Shown here piece after piece: positions 42,786 to 51,482 of a DNA stretch of 64,000 nucleotides (within the stretch, counting starts at the first letter, position 1; every line of letters starts with the position of its first letter). Location: assembly GCF_023499255.1 (NCBI RefSeq), contig NZ_CP092183.1, positions 2,859,501-2,923,500 on the forward strand, in the 5' to 3' direction. The DNA is from Couchioplanes caeruleus (GTDB lineage Bacteria; Actinomycetota; Actinomycetes; Mycobacteriales; Micromonosporaceae). Under the pieces are notes generated by a model. That model did not search any database, was not told where the DNA came from, and saw only the letters and a list, made by a program, of their open reading frames with translations. A program made the translations under genes and the position numbers.

Positions 42786-43781
42786 ATGCTGGATTCGATC
42801 GGCTCGCCCCTGCTCTGGACCGTCACGGTGGCGATCCTGGTGGTGCTGCTGGCGGTCGACTTCGCGGTGACCCGCCGGCCGCACGACGTGCCGATGCGCG
42901 AGGCGGTCGGCTGGACGGTCTTCTACCTGGCGTTGCCCGTCGTGTTCGGGCTGGTGATGTGGCCGCTGTACGGCGGCGACGTGTCGGTCGAGTTCTTCAC
43001 CGGCTGGGTGGTGGAGAAGTCGCTGTCCGTGGACAACCTGTTCGTGTTCATGCTTCTGCTCACCGCGTTCGCCGTACCGTCCGCTCTCGCCCAGCGGGTG
43101 TTGCTCTACGGCATCGTCGGCGCGCTGGTCCTGCGGGCCGTGTTCATCGCGCTGGGCGCCGCGGTGATCAGCGCGGGCAGCTGGGCGTTCCTGCTGTTCG
43201 GCGCGATCCTGCTGGTGACCGCCGCCAAGGTGATGCGGGACGCGGTGTCCGGGCACGCGCAGCAGGTCGACATCGGCAGCATGCGCAGCGTCAAGCTGCT
43301 GAGCCGGCTGATGCCGGTGACCCGGGAGTACCACGGCGCCAAGCTGACCGTGCGCTCGGCGGGCCGGCGGGCGCTGACCCCGATGGCGCTGGTCGTGGTC
43401 GCCGTGTTCATGACCGACATCGTGTTCGCGGTGGACTCCGTCCCGGCCGTGTACGGCGTGACCGACGACCCGTACATCGTGTTCGCGACCAACGCGTTCG
43501 CCCTGCTCGGCCTGCGCGCGCTGTACTTCGTGCTGCCCAACGCGCTGAGCAAGCTGCGCCACCTCAACCACGGCCTGGCCGTGATCCTCGGCTTCATCGG
43601 CGTGAAGCTCGTGCTGCACTGGGCGCACACGGTGTGGTCGTGGGCCCCGGAGGTGCCGACGCCGCTGTCGCTGGTGGTGATCCTGGGCGTGCTGCTCACC
43701 GTGACCGCCACGAGCGTGGCGGCGAACCGGCGCGAGGCCGCCACGCCCGCCGCCCCGGACAAGGTCGGCGCGGGGAGCTAA
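42786..43781 (+). CDS. TerC-family integral membrane protein, likely Mn2+ exporter
   Basis: 331 residues with eight or nine membrane segments. The two TerC signatures are present: FFTGWVVEKSLSVDNLFVFMLL near residue 75 and FMTDIVFAVDSVPAVYG near 210, whose Asp/Glu residues line the ion path. The Alx/TerC group exports Mn2+ in known cases, matching the riboswitch type directly upstream. The central loop (about 145-200) has a tail resembling VMRDAVSGHAQQVDIGSM. It overlaps the convergent M28 gene by four bases at the stop codons. Confidence 0.93.
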   Translation: MLDSIGSPLLWTVTVAILVVLLAVDFAVTRRPHDVPMREAVGWTVFYLALPVVFGLVMWPLYGGDVSVEFFTGWVVEKSLSVDNLFVFMLLLTAFAVPSALAQRVLLYGIVGALVLRAVFIALGAAVISAGSWAFLLFGAILLVTAAKVMRDAVSGHAQQVDIGSMRSVKLLSRLMPVTREYHGAKLTVRSAGRRALTPMALVVVAVFMTDIVFAVDSVPAVYGVTDDPYIVFATNAFALLGLRALYFVLPNALSKLRHLNHGLAVILGFIGVKLVLHWAHTVWSWAPEVPTPLSLVVILGVLLTVTATSVAANRREAATPAAPDKVGAGS

Positions 43782-45187
43782 CCCGGGGTCGGTGCGGCCA
43801 CGGGGCTGCGGTGGCCGGCGCGGTCCACTGCCCGTACGCCGAAGAAGACGTTGTCCTTCGACAGGTCGATCGTCACCGTGGTCACGTTGCCCACCGGCAG
43901 GACGTGCTGCCAGTCCGGGGCCGTCGTCTCGCGCCACACCACCTCGTACTCCGCGAGGTCCGCCGCCGTCGACGGCTGCCAGCGCAGCGTCGTGTCGTTG
44001 GTCAGGCGGGTGGTGTCGATGACCACGCCCTTGGGGGTGCCCGGCGCCTGGGCGAGCGACCACAGCGCCGCCGCATTGACCCGGGCCACGCGGGCGATGT
44101 ACCAGAAGTCGCAGAACGTGACGAGGTCGCCGTACTGGATGCCGTTCTCGACCCGCACGTCCTGGTGCTCGTGGGCGAAGTTCTCCCGCGGCTCGGTGAA
44201 GCGCGCCGCCGGGTAGCCGCGCAGCAGGAACGAGATGTGGTCGCTGCCGCGCAGGTACCGGTCGCGGCGCCAGACGACGCGGACCTTCATACCGGTCTGC
44301 GGGTTCTCCGCGACGTCGCGGACGAAGCGGCCCAGCTGCCGCGACGGGCCGTCGTTCTCGCCGCCGACCGACTGCCGGGTCGAGGCCTGCGCGGGGGTCT
44401 CGGACGTGGGCACGCCCTCGACGAAGAGCCGGACCGTACGCGGGTCCGCGGCCGTCCCGTCGTGCGCGTCGCCGGTGCCCACGATGTCGTTGCTGAACAT
44501 GGCCTGGACGTCGGCGCCGGCGTCCTTGAACTGCTCCGCGAGACGGTCGGAGCCGTACAGGCCCTGTTCCTCGCCGGCGACCGCGGCGAACACGATCGTG
44601 GCCTCGGTGCGCCGGGCGGCCATCACCCGCGCGACCTCCATGATCGCGGCGACCCCGGACGCGTCGTCGTCGGCGCCGGGCGCGTCGCTGGTGGCGTCCA
44701 TGACGTCGGACGCCCGCGAGTCGTAGTGGCCGGTCACCACGTACACCCGGCCGGGGTCGCCGTCCCCGCGCAGGGTGGCGACGACGTTGGTGATCCGGGT
44801 CGGCTCCGGGATCCGCGACGCCGGCGGCTGGATGAACGACTGCAGCTCGACGGTCATCCGCCCGCCGGACTCGGCCGCGTACCGGCGGAACTGCTCGTGG
44901 ATCCAGTCCCGGGCCGCGCCGATCCCGCGCTCGGGGTCGTCCTGGCTGGACAGTGTGTGCCGGGTGCCGAACGCGGCGAGGCGGGCCACGGTCGCCCCGA
45001 TGCGGTGCGGATCGATCTCGCGCAGCAGCGACCTGAGCTCATGGTCGGGGTGCTGTCCGTGCAGCCCGGCGGCGTGCGCGGCGCGCCCCAGCACAGGGGT
45101 GGCGGCGACGGCGGCGGAGGCCGACAGGAACGCGCGTCGCGAGGACAGAGCCGGCACCTGCGGGGGCCGTTCGCGCTGATCCGTCAT
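43778..45187 (-). CDS. Tat-exported M28-family zinc aminopeptidase with C-terminal fibronectin-like domain
   Basis: 469 residues. The N-terminus has a twin-arginine signal (SSRRAFLSASAAVAATPVLG), so the folded enzyme is exported. The M28 core has GHYDSRASD, GADDDASGVAAIMEVAR (bridging Asp) and AGEEQGLYGSDRL (catalytic Glu, metal Glu), then RGSDHISFL with the last zinc His. Residues about 365-469 look like a fibronectin type III module (TTLRWQPSTAADLAEYEVVW). Substrate not determinable. Its stop overlaps the terC stop on the other strand; its own promoter probably lies in the AT-richer 45188-45265. Confidence 0.9.
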   Translation of the reverse strand: MTDQRERPPQVPALSSRRAFLSASAAVAATPVLGRAAHAAGLHGQHPDHELRSLLREIDPHRIGATVARLAAFGTRHTLSSQDDPERGIGAARDWIHEQFRRYAAESGGRMTVELQSFIQPPASRIPEPTRITNVVATLRGDGDPGRVYVVTGHYDSRASDVMDATSDAPGADDDASGVAAIMEVARVMAARRTEATIVFAAVAGEEQGLYGSDRLAEQFKDAGADVQAMFSNDIVGTGDAHDGTAADPRTVRLFVEGVPTSETPAQASTRQSVGGENDGPSRQLGRFVRDVAENPQTGMKVRVVWRRDRYLRGSDHISFLLRGYPAARFTEPRENFAHEHQDVRVENGIQYGDLVTFCDFWYIARVARVNAAALWSLAQAPGTPKGVVIDTTRLTNDTTLRWQPSTAADLAEYEVVWRETTAPDWQHVLPVGNVTTVTIDLSKDNVFFGVRAVDRAGHRSPVAAPTPG

Positions 45188-45265
45188 ACCTGTGCATGGT
45201 TGTCCACTAAAGACCAGATGTCCATGCTCATCGATGTCAGATCTTTTGCCGTCGCTCGGATGGGT

Positions 45266-45919
45266 TCAGGAGCGCAGGTAGCGCAGGACGGCGAGGACGC
45301 GCCGGTGATCCGTACGGGCCTGTGGCAGGTCCAGTTTGGTGAAGATCGCGGTGACGTGTTTCTCCACGCTGCGCTCGGCGAGGTGCAGCGTCTCCGCGAT
45401 GGCCACGTTGGACCGGCCCTCGGCGAGCAGGCCCAGGATCTCGCGTTCGCGCGCCGACAGCCGGGACAGCCCCGGGTCGACGGCGGGCGCGGCCAGCAGC
45501 TGCCGGACGACCTCGGGGTCGAGGGCCGTGCCGCCCTCGGCGACGCGCTGCAGGGCGCCCACGAACTCGTCCGTGCTGACGATCCGGTCCTTGAGGAGGT
45601 AGCCGACCCGGCCGGTGTTCTCCGACAGCAGCCGCCGCGCGTAGCTGGTCTCGACCCACTGGGAGAACACCAGGACCGCGATCTCCGGGTACGCCGACCG
45701 GATCGTGAGCGCGGCGCGCAGACCCTCGTCGGTGTGCGTGGGCGGCATGCGTACGTCCACCACGGCCGCGTCGGGCTGCTCGGCCGCGACCACCCGCAGC
45801 AGCTCGCCGGCGTCGGCGACGGCCCCGACCACCTCGATGCCGTGCTCGCCGAGCAGCAGCGCGACGCCGCGGCGCAGCAGCGCGTTGTCCTCGGCGATCA
45901 CGACCCGCAGTGCGCTCAT
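45266..45919 (-). CDS. NarL/LuxR-type response regulator
   Basis: 217 residues. Receiver domain: EDNALLRRG with the acidic pair, phospho-Asp in AAVVDVRMPP near residue 54 and LLKDR with the conserved Lys. DNA-binding LuxR helix-turn-helix at about 150-205: LSAREREILGLLAEGRSNVAIAETLHLAERSVEKHV. It overlaps the histidine kinase by ATGA, so they form a pair, and probably controls the adjacent ABC transporter genes. Inferred from the operon, not proved. Confidence 0.94.
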   Translation of the reverse strand: MSALRVVIAEDNALLRRGVALLLGEHGIEVVGAVADAGELLRVVAAEQPDAAVVDVRMPPTHTDEGLRAALTIRSAYPEIAVLVFSQWVETSYARRLLSENTGRVGYLLKDRIVSTDEFVGALQRVAEGGTALDPEVVRQLLAAPAVDPGLSRLSAREREILGLLAEGRSNVAIAETLHLAERSVEKHVTAIFTKLDLPQARTDHRRVLAVLRYLRS

Positions 45920-47136
45920 CCGGCCTCCCCGGGCAGCTTCATCGTGACCGTGGTCGGCCCGCCGGCCGGTGACTCGACGTGCAGGCTGCCGTCGAGCGCG
46001 GCGGCCCGGCGCGCGAGGCCGCTCAGCCCGGTGCCCGAGGCCTGCCCGGGCCCGGCGCCGCCGCACCCGTCGTCGCTGACCGTCAGCGTGAGCCACGGCC
46101 CCTGCTCGCGGACGGTGATCGACGCCCGCGTCGCCGAGGCGTGCCGGGCGATGTTGGTGAGCAGCTCGGCCACCGCGAAGTACAGCGCCGACGCCGTGGC
46201 GTCCGGCGGCCGGCGCGGGAGGTCGACGGTGAGCGTCGCCGGGACGGCGCTGCGGGCGGCGAGGGTGGACAGTGCCACCTCGAGGCCGTCGTCCAGGGCG
46301 GGCGGGTGCAGGCCGCGGACGATGTCGCGCAGCTCGGTGAGCGCCTCGGTCACCGTGCCGCGGGCGTCGCCGGCGAGCGCGCGGACCTGCTCCTCGGTGC
46401 TGCGGCGTTCGATCCGGGCCAGCGCCACGCCGAGCGAGACCAGGCGGGCCTGGGTGCCGTCGTGCAGGTCGCGTTCGACCCGCCGGAGCAGCGCCGCCGC
46501 GTCCTCCTGCAGGGCGGCGCGGCCGGCCTCGAGCTGGGCGATGCGCCGGGCCGCGGGCGTCGGCCGCAGCAGCGCGCGGACCAGCAGGCCGTCGAGGAGC
46601 ACGACGAGGCGCAGCACCCACGGCAGCACGAGCAGGACGGCGGCGCCCTGCAGCGCCCTCCACCAGGTGCCCGGCCAGGTCGCGGCCCCGTACCAGAACT
46701 CGTCGGGTGCGACGAACCACCAGAGCGGGTACGTGACCGCGACCAGGCCGGTGAACAGCCCGGCGACCGCGCTGTACGCGCCCGTGTAGACCAGCGGGAA
46801 CCGCAGGAAGCAGTACGCCAGCGCCCGCCAGGCCGTCGAGTCGCCGAGCAGCCCCACGACCCGCCGGACCCGGGTGGCTCCCGCGGGCGGGGGCGGCGAC
46901 GGCCAGGTCCAGCCGAGGAGGCGCCGCGCCGGCGCCCGGAAGTAGCGCGGGGTGAGCCGGGCCAGGGCCAGCACGCCGATCAGCAGGGCCAGGCCGAAGA
47001 TGACGACCGACAGTGCCGAGGCGACCAGGCCCAGCACGGCCAGCGCGAACGTGGGCAGGCTGAGCACGGCCCCGGTGAGCACGAAGGCCAGCTCCCGCCA
47101 CGTGCGGGAGCTGAGCCAGGCGCGCAGCACGATCAC
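45916..47136 (-). CDS. Sensor histidine kinase (HisKA_3 type)
   Basis: 406 residues from GTG 47136. About four to five membrane segments in the first 210 residues within an actinobacterial sensor domain (LLGDSTAWRALAYCFLRFPLVYTGAYSAV). The dimerisation helix carries the phospho-His in VERDLHDGTQARLVSLGV near residue 225, and the ATPase domain has ELLTNIARHASA (N-box) and VSDDGCGGAG (G1), ending GTGLSGLARRAAALDG. Its GTG overlaps the permease stop (GTGA). It is the partner of the downstream regulator. Signal unknown; the membrane sensor suggests envelope stress. Confidence 0.92.
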   Translation of the reverse strand: MIVLRAWLSSRTWRELAFVLTGAVLSLPTFALAVLGLVASALSVVIFGLALLIGVLALARLTPRYFRAPARRLLGWTWPSPPPPAGATRVRRVVGLLGDSTAWRALAYCFLRFPLVYTGAYSAVAGLFTGLVAVTYPLWWFVAPDEFWYGAATWPGTWWRALQGAAVLLVLPWVLRLVVLLDGLLVRALLRPTPAARRIAQLEAGRAALQEDAAALLRRVERDLHDGTQARLVSLGVALARIERRSTEEQVRALAGDARGTVTEALTELRDIVRGLHPPALDDGLEVALSTLAARSAVPATLTVDLPRRPPDATASALYFAVAELLTNIARHASATRASITVREQGPWLTLTVSDDGCGGAGPGQASGTGLSGLARRAAALDGSLHVESPAGGPTTVTMKLPGEAG

Positions 47137-48452
47137 CCGGCCACCTCGACGGGCGGGCGGCGCAACGCGACGGCCGCCGGCAGCACGGTGCCCGCGAGGA
47201 CCAGGACGGCCGTACCGGCGATGCCCGCCGCGAGCCAGCTCCCGGGCAGCCACGGCCGCCAGGTGCCCAGGGCCGTGTGCAGCAGCGGCAGCAGGGTCAC
47301 CGCCGCCACCACCGTGGCGACCACGAGCGCTGTGCCGGTCACCAGGAGAGCCTCGCAGACGACGACGGCGAGCGTACGCCCGCGGGTCCCGCCGGCGAGC
47401 CGGGTGACCGCCAGGTCCCGCCGCCGCGCGAGGATCGTGGTGATGAGCGTGTTGAGCGCGGCGATCGCGGCGAAGGCGGTGTACGCGCCGGTGCCCGAGA
47501 ACTCGAGCCAGCGATCCGCGGCGGGAGCGACGACCCCGGTGACGTGGGTGGTCGTCGCGGTACGGGTCAGGTTGACCCCGGCGAACGCGATGGCGAGGGT
47601 GAGCGGCACCAGCGCGCCCGACAGGCCCCGGGCGTGCACCGCGAGCGTGTCCGCCGCCAGCCGGCCGGTGTCACCGAGGAGGCGCGCCACGGGCGCGGCG
47701 ACCCGCAGCAGTGCCGGGCCGAGCAGGCCGGCGCCCGTACACATCGCCAGCATGACGAACAGGCCGGCCTGGTCGGCGGTCCCGGCGTCGAGGCCGGCGA
47801 CGAACACGGAGAGCACCGTGCCGCCGGTGACGAGGAGCAGGCCGGCGGCGGTGCGGGTCACGCCGATGCGCAGCCGGGGAGCCGCGCTGTCGGCGAGCGC
47901 CACGGCGGGGCGTACCCGCGACGGCCGGATCGCGGCGATCATCGCGCTGAGCAGGGACGTGCCCATGGTGACCGCCAGCGCGACGGGCAGAGCTCCGCCG
48001 TGCATCCGGAAGGTCACCTCGGCGGGGACCAGGCCGTGGCCGACGAAGCCGCCGACCCACGCCCGGCCGCAGAGCACGCCCACGGGCACGCCCACGAGCG
48101 TGGCCGGTACGGCGACCAGCGCGGCCTGGGCGGCCACGGCCCGGCGGACCCGCGCGGGGGTGGCGCCGACGGCCCGGACCAGCGCGATGTCACGGGCCTG
48201 GTGCCGGATCGCCGAGCTCATGGTGACGCCGACGATGAGCATCGACAGGTAGATGGAGCTCATCAGGAACAGCAGCCCGATGTCCGCGACGCCGCTGTCG
48301 GTCAGGGCCTGCCGCTGCTCGGGCCGCAGCGGCGCGGCGTCCAGCGAGGCCATCAGGCAGAGCCCGGCGGTGACCAGGGCGGCCGCGAGGCACTGGGTGG
48401 CCGCGGGGCCGAGGAAGGACCAGGGGTTGCGCCGCAGCGCCTGGCGGATCAC
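47133..48452 (-). CDS. FtsX-like ABC transporter permease
   Basis: 439 residues, small for this family, which often exceeds 800. About eight membrane segments in two FtsX-like halves; each half has the AIRHQARDIALVRAVGATPARVRR and ARRRDLAVTRLAGGTRGRTLA coupling patterns. It lacks a long extracellular domain. With the upstream ATPase it probably exports or transduces energy for a lipid or peptide substrate. The start GTG overlaps the ATPase stop and its own stop overlaps the kinase GTG, so four genes form one coupled block. Confidence 0.9.
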   Translation of the reverse strand: MIRQALRRNPWSFLGPAATQCLAAALVTAGLCLMASLDAAPLRPEQRQALTDSGVADIGLLFLMSSIYLSMLIVGVTMSSAIRHQARDIALVRAVGATPARVRRAVAAQAALVAVPATLVGVPVGVLCGRAWVGGFVGHGLVPAEVTFRMHGGALPVALAVTMGTSLLSAMIAAIRPSRVRPAVALADSAAPRLRIGVTRTAAGLLLVTGGTVLSVFVAGLDAGTADQAGLFVMLAMCTGAGLLGPALLRVAAPVARLLGDTGRLAADTLAVHARGLSGALVPLTLAIAFAGVNLTRTATTTHVTGVVAPAADRWLEFSGTGAYTAFAAIAALNTLITTILARRRDLAVTRLAGGTRGRTLAVVVCEALLVTGTALVVATVVAAVTLLPLLHTALGTWRPWLPGSWLAAGIAGTAVLVLAGTVLPAAVALRRPPVEVAG

Positions 48453-49168
48453 GCGGGCACCCGGGAGACGCCGCGCAGGTGCTCGGCGATGGCCTCGGCC
48501 TGCGGCGTGGGACCGTCGGCGACGACGACGCCGTCGCGCAGCAGCACCAGCCGGTCGCTCCAGGCGGCGGCGACCGGATCGTGCGTGACCATGAGCACGC
48601 TCACCCGGTCCAGGTCCGCGGCCGTCCGCAGCAGCCCGAGGATCTGCGCGCCGGTGGTCGGGTCGAGCGCCCCCGTCGGCTCGTCCGCGAAGATCACCGC
48701 CGGCCCGGTGACGAGCGCGCGGGCCACCGCTACGCGCTGCCGCTGGCCGCCGGAGAGCTCACCCACCGGCCGCCGCCCCAGCCCGCCGAGCCCCACCGCC
48801 TCGAGCACCTCGTCGACGGGACGCGCCCGCGGGCCGCCGAGGCGGGCGGGCAGCGCGACGTTCTGGCGTACGGTCAGCTCGGAGAGCAGGTTGTACGACT
48901 GGAAGACGAAGCCGACCCGGTCCCGGCGCAGCCGGGTGAGCGCCGCCTCCCGCAGCCGGGTGACGTCGCGGCCGGCCAGGCGCACCCGTCCGGAGGTGGG
49001 GCGGTCGAGGCCGGCGGCGCAGTGCAGCAGCGTGCTCTTGCCGGAGCCGGTCGCGCCCATCACGGCGACGAACTGGCCGGCCGGCACGTCGAGGGACACG
49101 TCGCGCAGGGCGAGCACGCCGCGCGGATAACGCCGGGACACGGCGGTCAGGGACACCACGGATTCCAT
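48449..49168 (-). CDS. ABC transporter ATP-binding protein (MacB/LolD-type)
   Basis: 239 residues. Walker A GATGSGKSTLL near residue 40, Q-loop VFQSYNLLSELT, signature LSGGQRQRVAVARAL, Walker B VIFADEPTGALD and H-loop THDPVAA, the pattern of ATPases that partner FtsX-type permeases. First gene of the ATPase-permease-kinase-regulator block. The 80-base gap to the SanA-like gene upstream contains no recognisable terminator but GC-rich inverted words near 49200. Confidence 0.94.
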   Translation of the reverse strand: MESVVSLTAVSRRYPRGVLALRDVSLDVPAGQFVAVMGATGSGKSTLLHCAAGLDRPTSGRVRLAGRDVTRLREAALTRLRRDRVGFVFQSYNLLSELTVRQNVALPARLGGPRARPVDEVLEAVGLGGLGRRPVGELSGGQRQRVAVARALVTGPAVIFADEPTGALDPTTGAQILGLLRTAADLDRVSVLMVTHDPVAAAWSDRLVLLRDGVVVADGPTPQAEAIAEHLRGVSRVPA

Positions 49169-49248
49169 GCGTCCACCCTCGCGTCCCCGCGCGGCCCGCG
49201 CAGCCGGGCCAGCCCGCCGGCGGGGGGTACGGCTAACCGCACCAGGGC

Positions 49249-49911
49249 TCAGGAGCTGACCGCGACCTCGACGCCGCCCTCGTGCGGGCCGAGGAACACC
49301 GGGTCGCGCCCCGACACCACGTCGAGCAGCGCCTTGACCACCGCGCCGCGCTCGCGGACCACGCTGTTGCGCCATGGCTCCTCGTACACGCGGACGCTGT
49401 CGTCGGCCACGCCGGAGGCGTCCACGCCGAGCCTGCGGCACAGGGCCACCGCGCGGTCGATGTGGTACGTCTGCGTCACCACGATCGCCTTGTCCACGCC
49501 GAAGACCCGCTTGGCCCGGGCACACGAGTCGTACGTGTCGAAGCCGGCGTGGTCCAGCACGACGCGGGCGCTGGGCACGCCGTGGCCGACGAGCCACTCG
49601 AACATCGCGCCGGGCTCGTTGTAGCCCCACTCCCGATGGTCGCCGGAGACGAGGATCGCCTTCACCTTGCCCGCGGCGAGCAGTTCCCGGGCGAGCTCGA
49701 GGCGGGCGGCGAGGAACGGCGAGGGGCTGCCGTCGGCGTACACCTCCGCGCCGAGCACGAGGGCGACGGGCGCGTCCGGCGCGTCGTCCACCGAGGTGAC
49801 GTGGCCGTGGGCGGCCGCGCGCACCCACAGGTCGCCGGCGGCCATGGCCAGCACCGACGCCGCCACGGCCAGCGCTCCGGCAACGACGATCTTCCTGAGG
49901 TAGGCGAGCAC
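49249..49911 (-). CDS. SanA/YdcF-like membrane-anchored DUF218 protein
   Basis: 220 residues from GTG 49911. One N-terminal membrane segment (about 6-30) then a DUF218 domain: VALVLGAEVYADGSPSPFLAARLELA, LVSGDHREWGYNEPGAMFEWL and VVTQTYHIDRAVALC. The SanA group maintains envelope barrier function and vancomycin exclusion in enterobacteria; DUF218 proteins have no agreed biochemistry. Here it is divergent from the acetyltransferase gene, with 45 bases between, which must hold both promoters. Confidence 0.88.
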   Translation of the reverse strand: MLAYLRKIVVAGALAVAASVLAMAAGDLWVRAAAHGHVTSVDDAPDAPVALVLGAEVYADGSPSPFLAARLELARELLAAGKVKAILVSGDHREWGYNEPGAMFEWLVGHGVPSARVVLDHAGFDTYDSCARAKRVFGVDKAIVVTQTYHIDRAVALCRRLGVDASGVADDSVRVYEEPWRNSVVRERGAVVKALLDVVSGRDPVFLGPHEGGVEVAVSS

Positions 49912-49956
49912 GGGGCGAGAATGCCAGGCCCGCGCAACCGGGGCATCATGGGGGTG

Positions 49957-50676
49957 ATGATCTCCCTTTACCGCATCGCCGCCGGCGACGACCCGCTGCT
50001 GCTGTGGGCCTCGCAGGACATGCGGGCCGGCGTACGCGCCTGGGCGCTGGGCGAGGCGGCCGCGGTGGCCTGCCCGGACGTGTCCCGCCGCGACCGCCTG
50101 GCGCTGCGTGGCGCGCCGGCCGACGTCGCCGCGCTCGTGGACCGCATCCGCCCCGAGGTCGCCGGCTACCACGCGGTCGGGGACCAGGACCTCATCGAGG
50201 CGATCCCGGGCCTGGTCGTGGAGGGCCGGTTCGGCTGGATGGACACCACCGCGCCGACGGGCCCGCCGCCCCGGTACGAGCCGCGCTGGCTGGACGACGA
50301 CGCCGAGGTCGCCGCGTTCCTCGACGAGCACCATCCCGGCTCGTACGCGTACCCGGGCGGCACCGGCGTGACGAGGTGGGCCGGCATCCGCGCGGGGACC
50401 GGGGAGCTGCTGGCCGTGGGCGCCGACGCGTGGTCCGTGGCGGAGATCGGTTTCATCGCCGGGGTGGCCACCCGTACCGACGCGCGGGGGAGGGGCTTCG
50501 GGCGCGACCTCTGCGCGTTCCTCACCGACGAGCTGATCGCCGGACGGGGACGGGTGGCGCTGTTCGTGGACCACTGGAACGCCGCGGCGGTCCGCACGTA
50601 CGAGAAGCTCGGCTACACGATGCGCCGGATCGCCGCGGCGACGTTTCAGGACCGCCAGGAGTGCTCCGGCTCGTAG
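49957..50676 (+). CDS. GNAT-family N-acetyltransferase
   Basis: 239 residues from ATG 49957; an in-frame ATG at 49948 adds three residues. The C-terminal GNAT domain has the acetyl-CoA loop VATRTDARGRGFGRDL near residue 170 and a terminal NAAAVRTYEKLGYTMR. The N-terminal 110 residues resemble the DUF4081-type half found with GNAT domains in actinobacteria. Substrate unknown. Its last 31 bases overlap the convergent epimerase gene. Confidence 0.87.
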   Translation: MISLYRIAAGDDPLLLWASQDMRAGVRAWALGEAAAVACPDVSRRDRLALRGAPADVAALVDRIRPEVAGYHAVGDQDLIEAIPGLVVEGRFGWMDTTAPTGPPPRYEPRWLDDDAEVAAFLDEHHPGSYAYPGGTGVTRWAGIRAGTGELLAVGADAWSVAEIGFIAGVATRTDARGRGFGRDLCAFLTDELIAGRGRVALFVDHWNAAAVRTYEKLGYTMRRIAAATFQDRQECSGS

Positions 50677-51482
50677 CCCAGCACGCGCCGGGCCTTGTCG
50701 ATCGACAGCAGCGTCTCGTGCTCGCCGAGCTCCCTGGTCACCGGTACGCCCGGGAACACCTCGGCCGCCAGCGACGCGCTGGTACGGCTCATCACCGTGT
50801 CGGCGTTGGCGATGATGAACACCTCTGTGCCCGTACCCTCGAACTCCAGGGCCTTGCGGACCGCCTGCGCGCCGTCGCGGGCGTCGATGTAGCCCCACAG
50901 GTTCCAGCTGCGGCTGCGCGGGTCGGCGTCGAACGACGGGAACTGCGCGTAGTCCTCCGGGTCCATGACGTTGGAGAACCGCAGGCCGATCATCTTCAGC
51001 TCGGGGTTCCACCGGCAGAACTGCGCGGCCATCTGCTCTTCCAGGTGCTTGACCAGCGAGTACGTCGACTCGGGTCGCGCCGGGTACTCCTCGTCGACCG
51101 GGATGTACGGCGGCGGCGTGGTGAACGGCAGCCCGAGCACCGTCTCGCTGGACGCCCACACGACGTTCGTGATGCCCGCCAGCTTCGCCGCCTGGAACAC
51201 GTTGAAGGTGGCGAGCATGTTGTTGTGGAACGTCGCGGCGTTGGGGAGCAGGCCGGGCGCGGGGATCGCCGCGAGGTGCACGACCGCGTCGACGGACCCG
51301 TACCGGTCGTCGATGCCGGTGAGCGCCTCCGCCGTCTGGCCGTAGTCGGTCAGGTCGATGCGGGTCTGCGGCGGACGCCCGGTGAGGTCCAGGTTCACCA
51401 CCTCGTAGCCGTGCTCGCCCAGATGGGCGACCACCGCCCGGCCCAGCTTGCCGTTACCCCCGGTGACCGCGACCCGCGTCAT
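50646..51482 (-). CDS. NAD(P)-dependent epimerase/dehydratase
   Basis: 278 residues from ATG 51482. Extended SDR: cofactor loop VTGGNGKLGRAVV at the start (GxxGxxG with Asn), VVHLAAIP, catalytic Ser in WASSETVLG and YxxxK in STYSLVKHLEE, then GLRFSNVM. It resembles UDP-sugar epimerase-like members that use nucleotide sugars or sugar acids, but the substrate is not assignable. It overlaps the upstream kinase gene and so belongs to a kinase-glucosidase operon; it also overlaps the GNAT gene by 31 bases in a convergent arrangement. Confidence 0.9.
   Translation of the reverse strand: MTRVAVTGGNGKLGRAVVAHLGEHGYEVVNLDLTGRPPQTRIDLTDYGQTAEALTGIDDRYGSVDAVVHLAAIPAPGLLPNAATFHNNMLATFNVFQAAKLAGITNVVWASSETVLGLPFTTPPPYIPVDEEYPARPESTYSLVKHLEEQMAAQFCRWNPELKMIGLRFSNVMDPEDYAQFPSFDADPRSRSWNLWGYIDARDGAQAVRKALEFEGTGTEVFIIANADTVMSRTSASLAAEVFPGVPVTRELGEHETLLSIDKARRVLGYEPEHSWRS

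Noticed and set aside
42566..46789. A 1407-codon forward open frame across terC, the M28 gene and the two-component genes
   Set aside because: It runs out of frame with terC and antisense to M28 and the regulator/kinase; composition is low-complexity and no domain is visible.
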